Source of the DNA: Rhizomys pruinosus
Taxonomy: Eukaryota; Chordata; Mammalia; Rodentia; Spalacidae
Direction: 5' to 3'
NCBI GenBank assembly: GCA_009823505.1
Contig: VZQC01008831.1
Coordinates: 163,790-227,789, forward strand
DNA length: 64,000 nt
Part shown: positions 19,711-30,325 of the stretch, in pieces
Numbering within the stretch: the first letter of the stretch is position 1
Layout of the letters: every line of letters begins with the position of its first letter
The notes under the pieces: model-generated
Told to the model about the DNA's origin: nothing
The model's database searches: none
Seen by the model: the letters and a program-made list of their open reading frames with translations, nothing else
Translations under genes and position numbers: made by a program

Positions 19711-19841
19711 TGCTCTGTGAGATGGCTCAGCAGGTAAAGGTGCTTGCTGCCAACCCTGACTATTCAAGTTCAATTCCCAGGACCCGCATGGCAGAAGTTG
19801 AGAATTGACAGCTGCAAGTTATCCTCTGACATACACGTGTG

Positions 19842-19843
<2 letters not shown>
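19711..19843 (+). mobile_element. B3-type SINE
   Basis: 'gtgagatggctcagcaggta', 'aattcccaggacccgcatgg' and 'gcaagttatcctctgacata', then a CA tail. Confidence 0.7.
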
Positions 19844-19878
<35 letters not shown>

Positions 19879-19914
19879 ACAGACACACACACACACACAC
19901 ACACACACACCACA
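19844..19914. repeat. (CA)n microsatellite, interrupted by CAGA
   Basis: CA tract with two CAGA interruptions. Confidence 0.95.
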
Positions 19915-19979
19915 GTAAAGCACTTGCACATACAAATACACACTAAATAAATCTAGTATAAATCCTTAATAAGATTTGG

Positions 19980-20430
19980 TAGACTGACTGAAATCCACAT
20001 AATAGTGACATATTTTAGTTCATCTCAAATGGCCACACAAAATGCAGCCTGCAAATCTACTGTCTCCTCCCTTTCAAGGTTACAGAACAAAGAGTGAGCT
20101 TTCTGGGATGGGAAGAGGTAAGGAATAAACTTTAAGGAATGAGAAGTGATAAGCAGTAAAGTTGGAGTGACTCCACAATGGCTGGGAACAAAATGAAATC
20201 CCATCCTTGTCTATTTAATTACTTATCATTTTTAACAAGTTAATGGTTTATCATAAAGACTATGACAGATGATACAGCTGGAGAGCTGTATAGGGTAAGG
20301 CACAGGAGTAGGGGCAGTGAGTTTCCATGCCCTCTCTTGGCATACCAACCCTGGAGATCCTCTGTGGGTTTGGCTACCTGGAAGCTTCCTGACCCCTGAC
20401 CATTGTTTTGTTAAAGTTCTTTTCTTTTCT
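19980..20430. other. No gene or clear repeat seen
   Basis: Presumed intron; nothing recognised. Confidence 0.35.
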
Positions 20431-20435
20431 GGGGG

Positions 20436-20632
20436 TGGTGGTGCTGGATCTGGGTTCGATTCCCAGCACCCACATGGTGGCTAAGAACCGTCTTTAACTC
20501 CAGTTCCAGGGGAATCCGACGCCCTCTTCTGACCTCTGCGGCATTGCACGACATGGGTGCACCGATGTACGTGCAGACTGTACGCTGATACACATAAAAA
20601 ATAATAAAGAAATAAAAAAATAAACATCTTTG
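20436..20632 (+). mobile_element. B2 SINE, 5'-truncated
   Basis: Starts near the B box ('tctgggttcgattcccagca'), continues to 'cggcattgcacgacatgggt' and an A-rich tail. One 17-bp unit only. Confidence 0.85.
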
Positions 20633-20727
20633 GATATTTAAAAAAAGGTTTTTTTTAGTAGCATATGTTAATTATGAGGCTATACAGAATCATGTTGAGA
20701 ACTGTTTAAGAAAGAGAAGAGAAGGAG

Positions 20728-20906
20728 GATGTAGCATGCATGAAGCCCCAGGCTCGATCTCCAGCACTGAATGATGGCTCACAGCTGTAATCCCAGCAAT
20801 GAGGAGGTAAAGGCAGTAGGATCAGAAGTTGAAAGCTATCTGTGACCACCTAGAAAATTCTAGGTCAGCCTGGGCAGCACGAGACCTTATGTCAAAAAAA
20901 ATAAGA
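20728..20906 (+). mobile_element. B4-type SINE
   Basis: An ID-like head 'gccccaggctcgatctccag' is fused to a B1-like body ('ctgtaatcccagcaatgagg', 'ctaggtcagcctgggcagca'). Confidence 0.6.
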
Positions 20907-21065
20907 GACTGAAAACCTTTATTCATCACAGTATCATAAAGTCACAGTTCTATCCTCATTGAGAATTTGGCTGAACACATCTGCAGAATGGCAGCACTGA
21001 CAAGATTCCCTGCTGCCCAACAGGAATGCTTGATATTTTTTTTTTCTAGCTTAAGAAAGCTGTAT

Positions 21066-21220
21066 TTTAGCCAGGCGTGGTGATGCACATCTTTAATCCC
21101 AGCACTCAGGAGGCAGAGGCAGGCGGATCTCTGTGAGATAAAGGCCAGCCTGGTCTACAGAGTGAGTTCCAGGACAGTTGGGGCTACAGGGAGACCTTGT
21201 CTCAAAACCAACAACAAAAA
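21066..21220 (+). mobile_element. B1 SINE
   Basis: 'agccaggcgtggtgatgcac' through 'gggagaccttgtctcaaaac'. Confidence 0.92.
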
Positions 21221-21224
21221 TGTG

Positions 21225-21277
21225 GTCCTTTACAAGAGCAGTGCACTCTTGTAACCTCTGAGCAATATCTCTAGCCC
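21225..21277 (-). mobile_element. B2 head remnant, antisense
   Basis: 'caagagcagtgcactcttgt' and 'tctctagcccc' are the reversed head of a B2. Confidence 0.55.
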
Positions 21278-21320
21278 CAGCCTAGAATTTTTAAATTTTG
21301 TTTTAAAATTCCTATCAGAG

Positions 21321-21480
21321 CTGGGCATGGTAGCACATGGCTTTATTATCAGCATTTGGAAGGGAAAAGCAGGCAGATCTCTGTGAGATCAAGGCCAGTC
21401 TGATCTACATAGTATGTTCCAGGCCAGCTAGGACTAAAGGGAGACCCTGTTTCAAAAACATCAAAGAACAACAAAAAAAA
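21321..21480 (+). mobile_element. B1 SINE
   Basis: 'agctgggcatggtagcacat' through 'gggagaccctgtttcaaaaa'. Confidence 0.88.
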
Positions 21481-21489
21481 GCTGTATTT

Positions 21490-21720
21490 GGGGGCTGGAG
21501 AGATGATTGAGCAGATAGCAACACTGGCTGCTCTTGCAGAGGACCCAGTTTCGATTCCCCGCACCCACTTTGTGGCTAACACCTGTCTGTAACTCCAGTT
21601 CTAGAGGATCTGATGCCCTCTTCTGGCCTCCTCAAGCACTGCACTGTATGCCTGGGTGCAATTACATACATGCAGGCAAAATACTCATACACACAAAATA
21701 AAAAGAAATAAAAAAATTAA
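21490..21720 (+). mobile_element. B2 SINE
   Basis: 'gggggctggagagatgattg', 'gaggacccagtttcgattcc' and an A-rich tail. Single 17-bp unit. Confidence 0.87.
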
Positions 21721-22376
21721 GTTGTATTTTATGTTTATGCTTTTCTATTATCACTAGAGAATTATATTAGAGAGACCATATGATTCATGCCTTCTTTGAA
21801 GTAAAGTGGTGCTTTAAACTATCTCAATAATGAGTCAACCTGACCTCCCCTAGAAACAAGGTGGCTGCTTTTACCACTGTTACATATTCTAAAGCTTAGT
21901 GCACTTTTGTTTCAAAAGGACCAGATCTCTGAAGTTTGTCTTGCTTACTAAAATTGTTTTCATCATCCTCCCTTCCCTTCATTAACTAGAAAGACATGAA
22001 GAAGCTAATCACATCCTTAATTACCATGATGGCCTTTCCAAATTTAGAATTCATCTCCTTAGCTAGAATCATATCTACCCAGATTAAGGTTTTAAGGCTA
22101 CTTCCTGTATGGTCTGTCCTCAGGGTGTGTGGTTATATCTTCATTGTGTTTCACACATTCAAGAGTTGGAGCCTGGATTGATTTCTCCCTGGTTACCCAG
22201 GGATTCTTCTTGTGTAGCCTGGGATTTCTCTGCCCTTCCTGCCTTCCTGCCTTAACTCTCCCACTAATGGAGACCATAATTCACTGTTTCCCCAGATATC
22301 TGAGCACATTTTGCAAGTAAGTATAAAAACAAGAAGACCATCAGAAGCCAAGGTTGGGAGGAGCTTAGGAAACCTG

Positions 22377-22377
<1 letters not shown>
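21721..22377. other. No gene or clear repeat seen
   Basis: Presumed intron; frames at 21996-22320 show no known domain. Confidence 0.35.

Positions 22378-22425
<48 letters not shown>
22378..22425. repeat. (TG)n microsatellite
   Basis: Pure TG tract. Confidence 0.97.
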
Positions 22426-22912
22426 GCAAGTCCGTGTTTTAAACTGAGAAGAGTGGGTTTTTCCAACTTCTCCCTGAAAAGGAAAGGCTGTTTCAGTGGT
22501 GCATTTTCTAATGGGAGTTTAAATTCAGAAATCTGTTCCTTCACTCAGTGAGCAAAGGATAGAGGTGTAATTAGCAAAGTAATCTAAGTGCTTTAGATAA
22601 CTGTATTTGATCCAGACCCTTACTTTATATTTCCCTTTTAGTTTCTCACTTGGCATATTGTAACACTTTCCCATGTTAAGTAAAACAGAATTCAGAACAT
22701 TAAAAGGATGAATCTTCATTGCATAAGTTATGACCATTTTGCAAAGCCATTATATTGGATTGCCCAAAACTCCCTTTAGAGCCCTATTACATAATGAGAT
22801 CTCCTCACCAATACTATTAGATATTTTCTAGGAGGCATGAATATTATAGACTCACTTTAAAGTTTGTTAGTGAAATGTATATCCATGAAAAATGAGATCA
22901 TACATATGCAAG
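22426..22912. other. No gene or clear repeat seen
   Basis: AT-rich presumed intron. Confidence 0.35.
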
Positions 22913-22914
22913 CT

Positions 22915-23045
22915 TTAATTTTTTTAATCTTTTTTTATTGATACTTTGTGTATTTCATACATCATTTTCCAATTCAGTTCAAGCATATATCCCCTTCCCT
23001 TCCCCCCACCCCTACCCATCCCAGATCATGCATTCTGTACCTGTT
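22915..23045 (-). mobile_element. Rodent L1 3'UTR fragment, antisense
   Basis: 'ttattgatactttgtgtatt' followed by a C/T-rich 'ccccttcccttcccccccacc' type run and 'gatcatgcattctgtacctg' resembles reversed rodent L1 3'UTR and parallels pieces at 56437 and 62110. Confidence 0.55.
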
Positions 23046-23074
23046 TAACCTGTGCTTATATTACAAAGCAGAAC

Positions 23075-23168
23075 ATGGGACTAGGCATTTAGTTTAGTGA
23101 GCGAGTGCTTGGCCAGTGTGTGTGAATCCAGGGGTTCCATGCCAGCACTGCCAAAGGAAAAAAAAACA
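23075..23168 (+). mobile_element. ID-type SINE
   Basis: 'gtttagtgagcgagtgcttg' and 'gggttccatgccagcactgc' with an A tail. Confidence 0.5.
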
Positions 23169-24555
23169 TTACTAGCCCTTCAGAACTTACTGTCAAGGGG
23201 CCTTTCTGGCACCTCCATCAAGGGTAGTTACTAATTTCCACTAGCATAGCTTCGCTTGGGGTTTTTTTGCACTTTATATAAATTGAAACATACAATATAA
23301 ATGTTGAAAGCTTTTGCTCAACATTAATAACATTAGTTTAAAGCTCAAGGATTTTTTTTTGGCCTGGAAACTAGGCCTGCTTCTAAATCATTATGGTTAA
23401 AAGCATTTATGAAAAGCTTTTGCGCATAGAAATTTAGTAGGAAGTGCATAAACTACAGGCTCTTGCCCTATATTTTAGGTGAAAACCCCGTCATGCAGTT
23501 GTGAAGGGACTTTGAAAGTCCTTGATGGAGGATGAGATGTTTGCCTGGAAAACCAAGAAAGGAGCAGAACAGATTAGCAAGATAACGTTTCTGAGTAACC
23601 CTGCCTCATTACAGTTAATACTTGAATAAAACAGCCCATCTCTTAACTTTAGCTTCAAGAGTGGGCCTGAACTTAGATGGCACCTATTTCCCCAGAGGAA
23701 CTGTGCCCTGAAACTGTGTCCTAGTGTCAGGTCTCACCCATAATTTTATTCAAAACCATTTCCACCTTCAATTGAGGAACTATGAGCTTGGATCCACCCT
23801 TATCAGACAATCTTTCCCTTTCATGCCTAGGTCTAAAACATCTCATATATACAATATCAAGCAAATCTTCTCAATTCTCATTCTTTTCAATGAATATATG
23901 TGCTGTCTTTCAGTGCTTTGATATGTTAATTCTCAAGCATACCCATATTTATTCATTATGTTGGGTGTGGAATAGCAAATTAAGATTCTCTGGAATCAAA
24001 GTTAGGTGCCCGGGTCATAAGAGCACATGGTTCAGTGAGTTTGGCAAGGTTAATTAAAAGTCATCAGTCCAGATTCTGTCCATCTCATAAAAGTCATTCC
24101 TACAGAATGTATCCCGTCTCCACCTTAGAAAGAGAAAATGCATGTTGTGGAATTGTGAATGAAGAGGAAGCAGGTGCCATTAGGTTAGATCCTTCAGGAA
24201 ATGATCAACATGGGTGCTTTCTGGATTCCGAATATAGGACTGTAATAGATGCCAGGGCCTCTGTCCAATGAGTTTCCTGAATATGAAGGAGTTTTAGGAC
24301 ATGTCCTAATTAACCATAATTCCTCAGAAATGGATGACAAATACAGTGCAAGGCTGGAGAAAGGTTCAAAGGCCTGTAGTGATTTCTGGTTTTCATTCTG
24401 AACATGCACAAATGGATCGAAAATTATATTTGATAAGTCACTTCCTCATATGTTGTTTGGACATAGACAGCCATAACTAGCCTTCTTTCAGTGAGGTGTT
24501 CTGACTTTTTGACCAGGGTAAAAATGTGGTCAGTACAATGAGTGCTTTATCATCC
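23169..24555. other. Presumed intron, no recognised gene or repeat
   Basis: About 1.4 kb without recognisable SINEs. Frames at 23724-24271 look uncoding (no domain, no splice context). Confidence 0.4.
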
Positions 24556-24559
24556 TAAA

Positions 24560-24985
24560 GAACAGCCTTTCAATGTCATCAGGTTGTTGCTTTCCAAATG
24601 ATGGTTTCCATTTATTCATGCCTCTGTTTATTCTCTCAGCAGGAATGTGTGAGCATTCTAGTTTCTCAGTATCTACAGCATTTGTGATAGTTGTGTTGTT
24701 TTATCTTGAAAAATCTGATGGTTGTGAAATGGTATTTCATTATGTTTATGTTAAATTACTCTAGAGAGGCTGAAAGTGTGGCGTGTTGTTGGTCACTTGG
24801 GTTTTGTCTTCCATTTTTGTCCTTGTTTGTCTCTGTATACATTTTGGATCTTTAGGTAAGGATGTGGTCAATGTCATTATTCTTCTGGGTGACTCATTCT
24901 TTAACTTTGTTGAACTTATCCACAATTGTACTGATTTTTCAAATTATAAGAAAGTCCAAACTATTAGTGTTTTATTTTACTACTT
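24560..24985 (-). mobile_element. Ancient L1M-like fragment, antisense
   Basis: 'aatctgatggttgtgaaatg' and 'gtaaggatgtggtcaatgtc' in this context resemble reversed L1 3' sequence. It is followed after SINE insertions by a stronger L1 match at 25970-26400. Confidence 0.4.
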
Positions 24986-25001
24986 TATGATTTGTGCTTT
25001 T

Positions 25002-25154
25002 TTTTTTTTTTGTCTTTTTTGAGACAGGGTTTCCCTGTAGCCCCAGCTGGCCTGGAACTCGCTCTGTAGACCAGGCTGGCCTTGAACTCACAGATATCCG
25101 CCTACCTCTGCCTCCCAAGTGCTGGGATTAAAGGCGTGCTCCACCACGCCCGGC
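25002..25154 (-). mobile_element. B1 SINE, antisense, with target duplication
   Basis: 'tgagacagggtttccctgta' to 'ccaccacgcccggc'. Perfect flanking repeat tatgatttgtgctttt (24986-25001 and 25155-25170). Confidence 0.95.
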
Positions 25155-25203
25155 TATGATTTGTGCTTTTTACCTTTGCGTAATTTAAAATTTATTCCTG
25201 TCT

Positions 25204-25425
25204 AGGCAGCAGGGGTGGCTCAGTGGTTAAGAGCACTGGCTGCTCTTGCAGAGGACCTGGATTCCACTCATAGCACCCACGTGGCAGCTAGCAAACATCC
25301 TAACTCCAGCTCCAGGGGATCTGACACCCTCTTCTGACCTCTGAGGCATTGCATGACCCAGGTGCACTTACACACATGCAGGCAATACACTCATATGCAT
25401 AAAATAAACGTAAATTTAAAAAATC
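25204..25425 (+). mobile_element. B2 SINE
   Basis: 'gtggctcagtggttaagagc', 'tcttgcagaggacctggatt' and an A-rich tail. Single 17-bp unit. Confidence 0.85.
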
Positions 25426-25544
25426 GTTACTGTCTCCAAGGTTATGAAAATATCATTTCCCTCTCTCTGCTATTTCTTTTAAAGTTTGTATTAAGTTATG
25501 CTTTGCATGTTGCAGCCTTTTATTTTTTTATTTATGTGTGTAGT

Positions 25545-25557
25545 CTCTGTGTGCACT

Positions 25558-25595
<38 letters not shown>

Positions 25596-25945
25596 TGTAT
25601 GAGCATGTAGAGGCCAGAGGTGTCCAGCTCTATCACTCTCTGCCTTATTCCATTGAGAAAGAGTCTTTCACTGAACCTGGGTCTTGATGGTTTGGTTTTG
25701 GTTTTAGGTGGTTAGCTGTGGATTGTTTTGTTGTTTTGTTTTGGTTATTTTTTGGTTTTGTCTGGTCTGGTAGCCAGCAATCACCAGCAATCTTCTTGTC
25801 TTCACCTTGCCAACTCTTTTTGCCCCAGTCCTGGGGTTCCAAGCATGTGGATCATGCCTGGTTGTTTATGTGCCTGGTGGGGATTTGAACTCAGATCTTT
25901 ATGCTGATATAGCAAACAATTACACAGTAAGCCATCTCACCAGGT
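25545..25945 (-). mobile_element. Composite B3 SINE with B1-like middle, antisense
   Basis: 'gcatgtagaggccagaggtg', 'gagtctttcactgaacctgg', 'ggatcatgcctggttgttta', 'gatttgaactcagatcttta' and 'gtaagccatctcaccaggtc' follow the reversed order of the composite element. It contains a G/T-rich expansion around 25690-25770. Confidence 0.5.
25561..25598. repeat. (TG)n microsatellite
   Basis: Pure TG tract, the reversed CA tail of the composite SINE. Confidence 0.95.
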
Positions 25946-25969
25946 CTTCCATCTTTTTTCCATCAAGAT

Positions 25970-26400
25970 TTCATTTTTTGGTGTGAAGTTGAAAAGTGTT
26001 TTTTAAATATTTTCTATATAGAAGCTACCCATAGTAATTCATCATTTTCATGTGATTATATGTGTGTTTCATATATGTGTGTAAGTGTATGTCTGTACTC
26101 TGTTCTGTTCCTTTGATCTATTTTACCATCCCTGTGCTAATATAACACTAATTACTATCAATTTAGAAAAAGTCTGGCTATCTCTCTTTTAGATCTTTCT
26201 TCCTTGCGCTCTTCTTTACAAATGACTGAGCTATTCTTGATCTGTGCTTGTAGAGTCAGTTTTTCACATTCCACGAATGTCTCTGTTAGGATTTGGAGTG
26301 GTATTGCAGAGAATTTATAGAACAGTTTGGTGATAGTGTCTTTAATCATATTCAGTCTTCTTCCATTTGTGAACATGATAGATCTCCTTATACATTTCAC
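25970..26400 (-). mobile_element. Old L1M ORF2 fragment, antisense
   Basis: 'gttcctttgatctattttac', 'gagctattcttgatctgtgc' and 'tcttccatttgtgaacatga' follow the reversed order of mammalian L1 ORF2. Stops and indels throughout. Confidence 0.6.
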
Positions 26401-26419
26401 TCCCCCCCACACACTATTT

Positions 26420-26542
26420 TTTTCTTGAAATGGGGTCTCCCTATAGCCCTGGCTGGCCTGGAACTCCCTCTGTTGACCAGGCTGGGCCTCTTCTTCCGAG
26501 TGCTGAGATTAAATAAGTGTACCACCATGACTGGTCCATTTC
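26420..26542 (-). mobile_element. Old B1 SINE, antisense
   Basis: 'gaaatggggtctccctatag' and 'taccaccatgactggtcc'. Confidence 0.7.
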
Positions 26543-26765
26543 AGCTTCTTTTCACATCCCCCAATGATTATATCTACTCTTAAATTTAAAAATTATTTTA
26601 AGATCCCTCATAGTCTGTGACTTCTTAAAAAGCTACAAAATAAATCAAAAAAGGTCAAATCTATTGTATGGAATGTCATGGTTCCCTTCCATAAACTTGT
26701 GACTTGAGGAAGTGCGGCTGGATGGAAATAACTTGGTCAAATAAATGAGGAAACTGTAGATAGAA

Positions 26766-26810
26766 GAAAGTGGATTCCAAAAAAAAAAAAAAAAAGAAAG
26801 TGGATTCCAA
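26766..26810. repeat. Poly(A) run between 15-bp direct repeats
   Basis: gaaagtggattccaa occurs at 26766-26780 and 26796-26810, separated only by A residues. It has the form of a target-site duplication around a bare poly(A) tail. Slippage or tandem duplication could also produce it. Confidence 0.8.
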
Positions 26811-26889
26811 GTTACCACATGCTAGCCTGTTGGTAAGAGCTACAGATGACAGCTGTGTGGAAATGTCGCCATAATGGGGCTTTGTTTGT

Positions 26890-27032
26890 TTTTGGTTCTT
26901 TGAGACAGGATCTTGTGTAGCCTAGGCCAGCTTGAAACTGGCTATGAAGCTGAGGCTGGCCTCCAACTCCCGGGCCTCCTGCCCCCACTTGCCTAGTTCT
27001 GGGATTACAGGCATGTACTACCATGCTTAGCT
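26890..27032 (-). mobile_element. Old B1 SINE, antisense
   Basis: 'tttgagacaggatcttgtgt', 'gaggctggcctccaactccc' and 'ggcatgtactaccatgctta'. Confidence 0.7.
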
Positions 27033-27127
27033 TTGAAGGTATTTTTAATGGAGTCCATGTTATAATTTCGTAGTCTTGCTTTGGTAGACAACTATAGCTA
27101 ATGGAAGGAAAGTCTCTAGATCCAACC

Positions 27128-27643
27128 TGTGGTGGTTTGAAAGAGAATATCCCCCATAGGCTCCAAGTATTTGGACATTTTTTCCCCATTTGGTAGCACT
27201 GTTGCGGGAGGTCTTGGTGTGGAGGAAGGTCTTCACTGAGGGCGGGTTTAGAGAGTTCAAAAAGCCTTTCCGGCCGGGCGTGGTGGCGCACGCCTTTAGT
27301 CCTAGCACTTGGGAGGCAGAGGCAGGCGGATTTTTGTGAGTTCAAGGCCAGCCTGGTCTACAGAGTGAGTTCCAGGACAGCTGGGGCTACAGGGGAGACC
27401 CTGTCTCAAAAAGACAAAAAAAAAAAAAAGCCTTTCCGATCTCTAGTCATTCTCTCTGATCCCTGTGCCTGCTTGAAGATGTGAACCTCGGCTCCAGCAT
27501 CACTTCCTGCCATGGCGCCTCCGCACCATGATGGATTCTAATTCCCCTGGAATCATCAATCATAAGCTCAAATGAACTCCTCCTTTTATAAGTTCCCTTG
27601 GTCGCAGTGGTTCTATCACAGCGACAGAAAATTGACTAATACA
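27128..27643 (+). mobile_element. MaLR-type solo LTR with perfect 5-bp duplication, interrupted by B1
   Basis: Starts TGTGGTGGTTTGAA and ends TGACTAATACA, with perfect flanking pentamers CAACC (27123-27127 and 27644-27648). Contains 'tataagttcccttgg', 'tcacagcgacag' and the 'accatgatggattct' block shared with the other MaLR LTRs here. A B1 at 27273-27430 interrupts it. The 5-bp duplication and TG...CA ends support an ERVL-class LTR. Confidence 0.88.
27273..27430 (+). mobile_element. Young B1 SINE nested in the LTR
   Basis: 'gccgggcgtggtggcgcacg' through 'gggagaccctgtctcaaaaa'. The repeat aaaagcctttccg flanks it (27260-27272 and about 27426-27438). It inserted after the LTR. Confidence 0.95.
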
Positions 27644-27649
27644 CAACCT

Positions 27650-28038
27650 ATAGGCTTTCTTCTTTTCTTGTATTCTGCATAGATACTGAAACAAGCAGAG
27701 TTGAAGCAATGAGATTCTGTGTTTTAGGAGCTTTACGGTCCTGAATAAAGACCCTTGAGAGAAAGATGGTGACGTCAGTCTTTATGTGGAAGTTTTAACA
27801 TGTAACAGGTGGCTCCTAACAATCATGGGCTTCCTAGGCCCAGAGAAAACAAAAAGCAAACAAATACAGTTTCAGTATTCTCTCCACTACCGGAGAGATT
27901 TCCTTTTAAAATTAATAGAAGAGCTGATTTGGCTTCTCATTCTATATCTATATGACTGTCAAATCCACATTTTTTGTGTGTGAAAATAACACTAATTGGA
28001 AAGTATAGCACAAAGAAACAACTTAAAAATAGTAACCT
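27650..28038. other. No gene or clear repeat seen
   Basis: Presumed intron; nothing recognised. Confidence 0.35.
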
Positions 28039-28041
28039 AGG

Positions 28042-28250
28042 GGGCTAACGAGATGGCTCAGCAGATAAAATCACTTGCTCTAAAAGCCTGGGGAACTAAG
28101 CTCAATCCCCAGAGCCCATGTAAATAAAGGTTGAAGCTAAGAGTCAATGCTACAAAGTTGTCTTCTGGCCTCCACAGTTGTGCTATGGCATGCATATACC
28201 CACACATATATCATATACACACAATAGTAATAAATAAGCAAATGTAAAAC
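28042..28250 (+). mobile_element. B3-type SINE
   Basis: 'gggctaacgagatggctcag', 'aagctcaatccccagagccc', 'acaaagttgtcttctggcct' and an AATAAATAAG tail. Confidence 0.7.
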
Positions 28251-28251
28251 T

Positions 28252-28337
28252 TTGGAAGCAGAGGTAGGGATCACTACTAGTACAAGGCTAGCTTGGGCTA
28301 TAGAGCAAGACACTGTCTCCAAAAGCAAAACTCCAAC
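28252..28337 (+). mobile_element. B1 SINE 3' half
   Basis: 'tttggaagcagaggtaggga' and 'gcaagacactgtctccaaaa'. Confidence 0.6.
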
Positions 28338-28339
28338 AA

Positions 28340-28915
28340 CCAACTACATGTAACAAGAGTGATGACACAGACCTGACTCTCAGAACTTGGTAGATGTGAG
28401 TAGGAAAACCATTAGTTCCCAGTTAGAAGATAAAGAAAGCAACCCAATTTCCCATTATATATTACCAATGTTGTAGTGTTACTACCACATTTAGTGATAT
28501 TACTTGTGAAAAATTAAATTTTCATGGTTGATTCAAGATTACCTAGTTTTCCTAAGTAATTTAATGAGACACTTCTGGAATATTTTACATAACTGTACAC
28601 CCAGTGAAGTGGCCAGCAGTTGGCTTGGGCTTGATTTATGCCAGAAAGCAGCTTATTCAGCCGTCAAATGAGATTATGTATGTGGCTGTTACCCATCATT
28701 TTACAGAAACATTTGTATTCTTCAACAGGACCTCAAACTTATTTATTTCAGGGCAACAGAAACCACGAATGTAATTCTCCCAAAGCATAACTTTGGAAAT
28801 GTGATTTTTAAAAGAGAGTGTTGTTACTCTCTCGTAGTGGATACTTTCTATAAAAACCATCTGTGGTCCTTCACATGCACACTTGGCATTGTTTAGGTTT
28901 CAGGTACCTTTAAAA
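28340..28915. other. No gene or clear repeat seen
   Basis: AT-rich presumed intron. Confidence 0.35.
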
Positions 28916-28917
28916 AT

Positions 28918-29125
28918 ATATTTATTATTTTCACTTTATGTGTATGAGTGTATCGCTTACATGCGTGTAACTGCACCCATGTTGTGCAATGTCTGAGGAA
29001 GTCAGAAGAGAACAGCAGATTCCCCTGGAACTGGAGTTAGCTTCCAGGTCGGTGCTGGGATTCAAACTTGGGTCCTCTGCAAGAGCAACCAGTGCTCTTA
29101 ACCACTGAGCCATCTCTCCAGTCCC
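28918..29125 (-). mobile_element. B2 SINE, antisense
   Basis: 'tttatgtgtatgagtgtatc', 'cccctggaactggagttagc' and 'gagccatctctccagtccc'. Short internal deletion near 29040. Confidence 0.85.
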
Positions 29126-29254
29126 TGCTTTCAGCTATCTTAAAAGGCCACAGCCTTAAGAATCTATTCTTAGTGTTCACTTCTTTTATCTCATGCTTTT
29201 GCCTTTGGGTAGTTTCATAATGTAAAAATTTTATGATTTAAAATTGAAGTCTAG

Positions 29255-29322
29255 AGCTGTGGGTATAGCTGACTAGTAGAATACTTACCTGGCAAACACA
29301 TAGCCTAGGGTCCAGCTCTTCA

Positions 29323-29355
<33 letters not shown>
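29255..29355 (+). mobile_element. ID-type SINE with (AAT)n tail
   Basis: 'gctgtgggtatagctgacta' and 'agaatacttacctggcaaac', tail expanded to (AAT)n at 29326-29355. Confidence 0.6.
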
Positions 29356-29357
<2 letters not shown>

Positions 29358-29364
29358 AATCTAG

Positions 29365-29456
29365 GCTGAGGTTTATCTTAATGGAAGGGCACTTCACTTG
29401 CTTGGCACATATAATGCCCTGGGTTCAATCTCCAGTACTGAAAACTAAAAGCTAGA
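29365..29456 (+). mobile_element. ID-type SINE
   Basis: 'ccctgggttcaatctccagt' and 'actgaaaacta' end; diverged head. Confidence 0.55.
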
Positions 29457-29536
29457 CTCAAAGTGTGGCTCAGAGATAGAGTTTTTGCTTAGCATATGTA
29501 CAACTCTGGCTTCTGTCCTCAACACTAAAGAATAAG
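29457..29536 (+). mobile_element. ID-type SINE
   Basis: 'aagtgtggctcagagataga' and 'tcctcaacactaaagaataa'. Third ID in a row. Confidence 0.5.
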
Positions 29537-29542
29537 GACATA

Positions 29543-29688
29543 ATCCTAGCACTTGGGAGGCAGAGGCAGGCGGATCTTTGTGAGTTCAAGGCCAGCCTGG
29601 TCTACAGAGTGAGTTCCAGGACAGCTGGGGCTACAAGGAGACCCTGTCTCGAAAAGACCAAACAAAACAACAAAAAAAAATAAGGACA
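29543..29688 (+). mobile_element. B1 SINE, precisely 5'-truncated
   Basis: Begins at 'atcctagcacttgggaggca', so about the first 22 nt of B1 are absent, and ends 'gagaccctgtctcgaaaaga' plus A tail. The repeat aataaggacata flanks it (29531-29542 and 29689-29700), so the truncation arose at insertion. Confidence 0.92.
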
Positions 29689-29869
29689 TAAATAAGTCAA
29701 TTAAATGGGAGTCTAAATTTGGATGTGAAAATTAAGTTTTTTTTTTTTTTACCATCTTACTTTAACCAACCGTTAGGGATTTGTGCAGACATAAATTTCT
29801 GTTTTGTGATAAAACTGCAGTTTCCTCAGCCTGACATGACAAATGAGATATTATTAAAAAGGTACAAAC

Positions 29870-30091
29870 AGGGCTAGATACATGGCTCAGTACTTCAGAG
29901 CATGGACTGCTCTTACAGAAGAACCAGTTTCGATTCCCAGCACCCACATGATGTCCAAGAACCATCTGTAACTCCAGTTCCAGGGGATCTAATGCTTTCT
30001 TCTGACTTCTGCAGGCATTTCATGACATGGTACACTTACACACATGTGGGCAGTACACTCGTACACATAAAAAACAAATAAATAAAAATAA
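29870..30091 (+). mobile_element. B2 SINE with target duplication
   Basis: 'gggctagatacatggctcag', 'agtttcgattcccagcaccc' and A-rich tail; flanks share 'tattaaaaaggta'. Confidence 0.85.
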
Positions 30092-30112
30092 AATATTAAA
30101 AAGGTAAATATT

Positions 30113-30325
30113 TCTGGGCATGTAGCACAGTTAGTAGAATGCTTGCTCTCATACGTGAAGCCCTGGGTTTGATTTCCCAGCACCGCAAAAAATTGGCCAT
30201 GGTGGTGTACATTTGTAAACCCAGCATTGGGGGATCAGAAGTTCATGGTCATCCTTGGCTACATAAAGAGTTAGGGAGCAGTCTGGGCTGCTACATATGA
30301 CTGTCTTTAATAAGGAAAGAAAGAG
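30113..30325 (+). mobile_element. B4-type SINE
   Basis: ID-like head ('ctgggtttgatttcccagca') fused to a B1-like body ('gccatggtggtgtacatttg', 'cagtctgggctgctacatat'). Confidence 0.6.

Noticed and set aside
18875..19773. 160-175 codon frames on both strands
   Set aside because: They cross a composite SINE, CA/poly(A) tracts, an N and a young B2; no protein resemblance.
26812..27345. 177-codon - frame
   Set aside because: Composed of an old B1, part of a MaLR LTR and a young B1.
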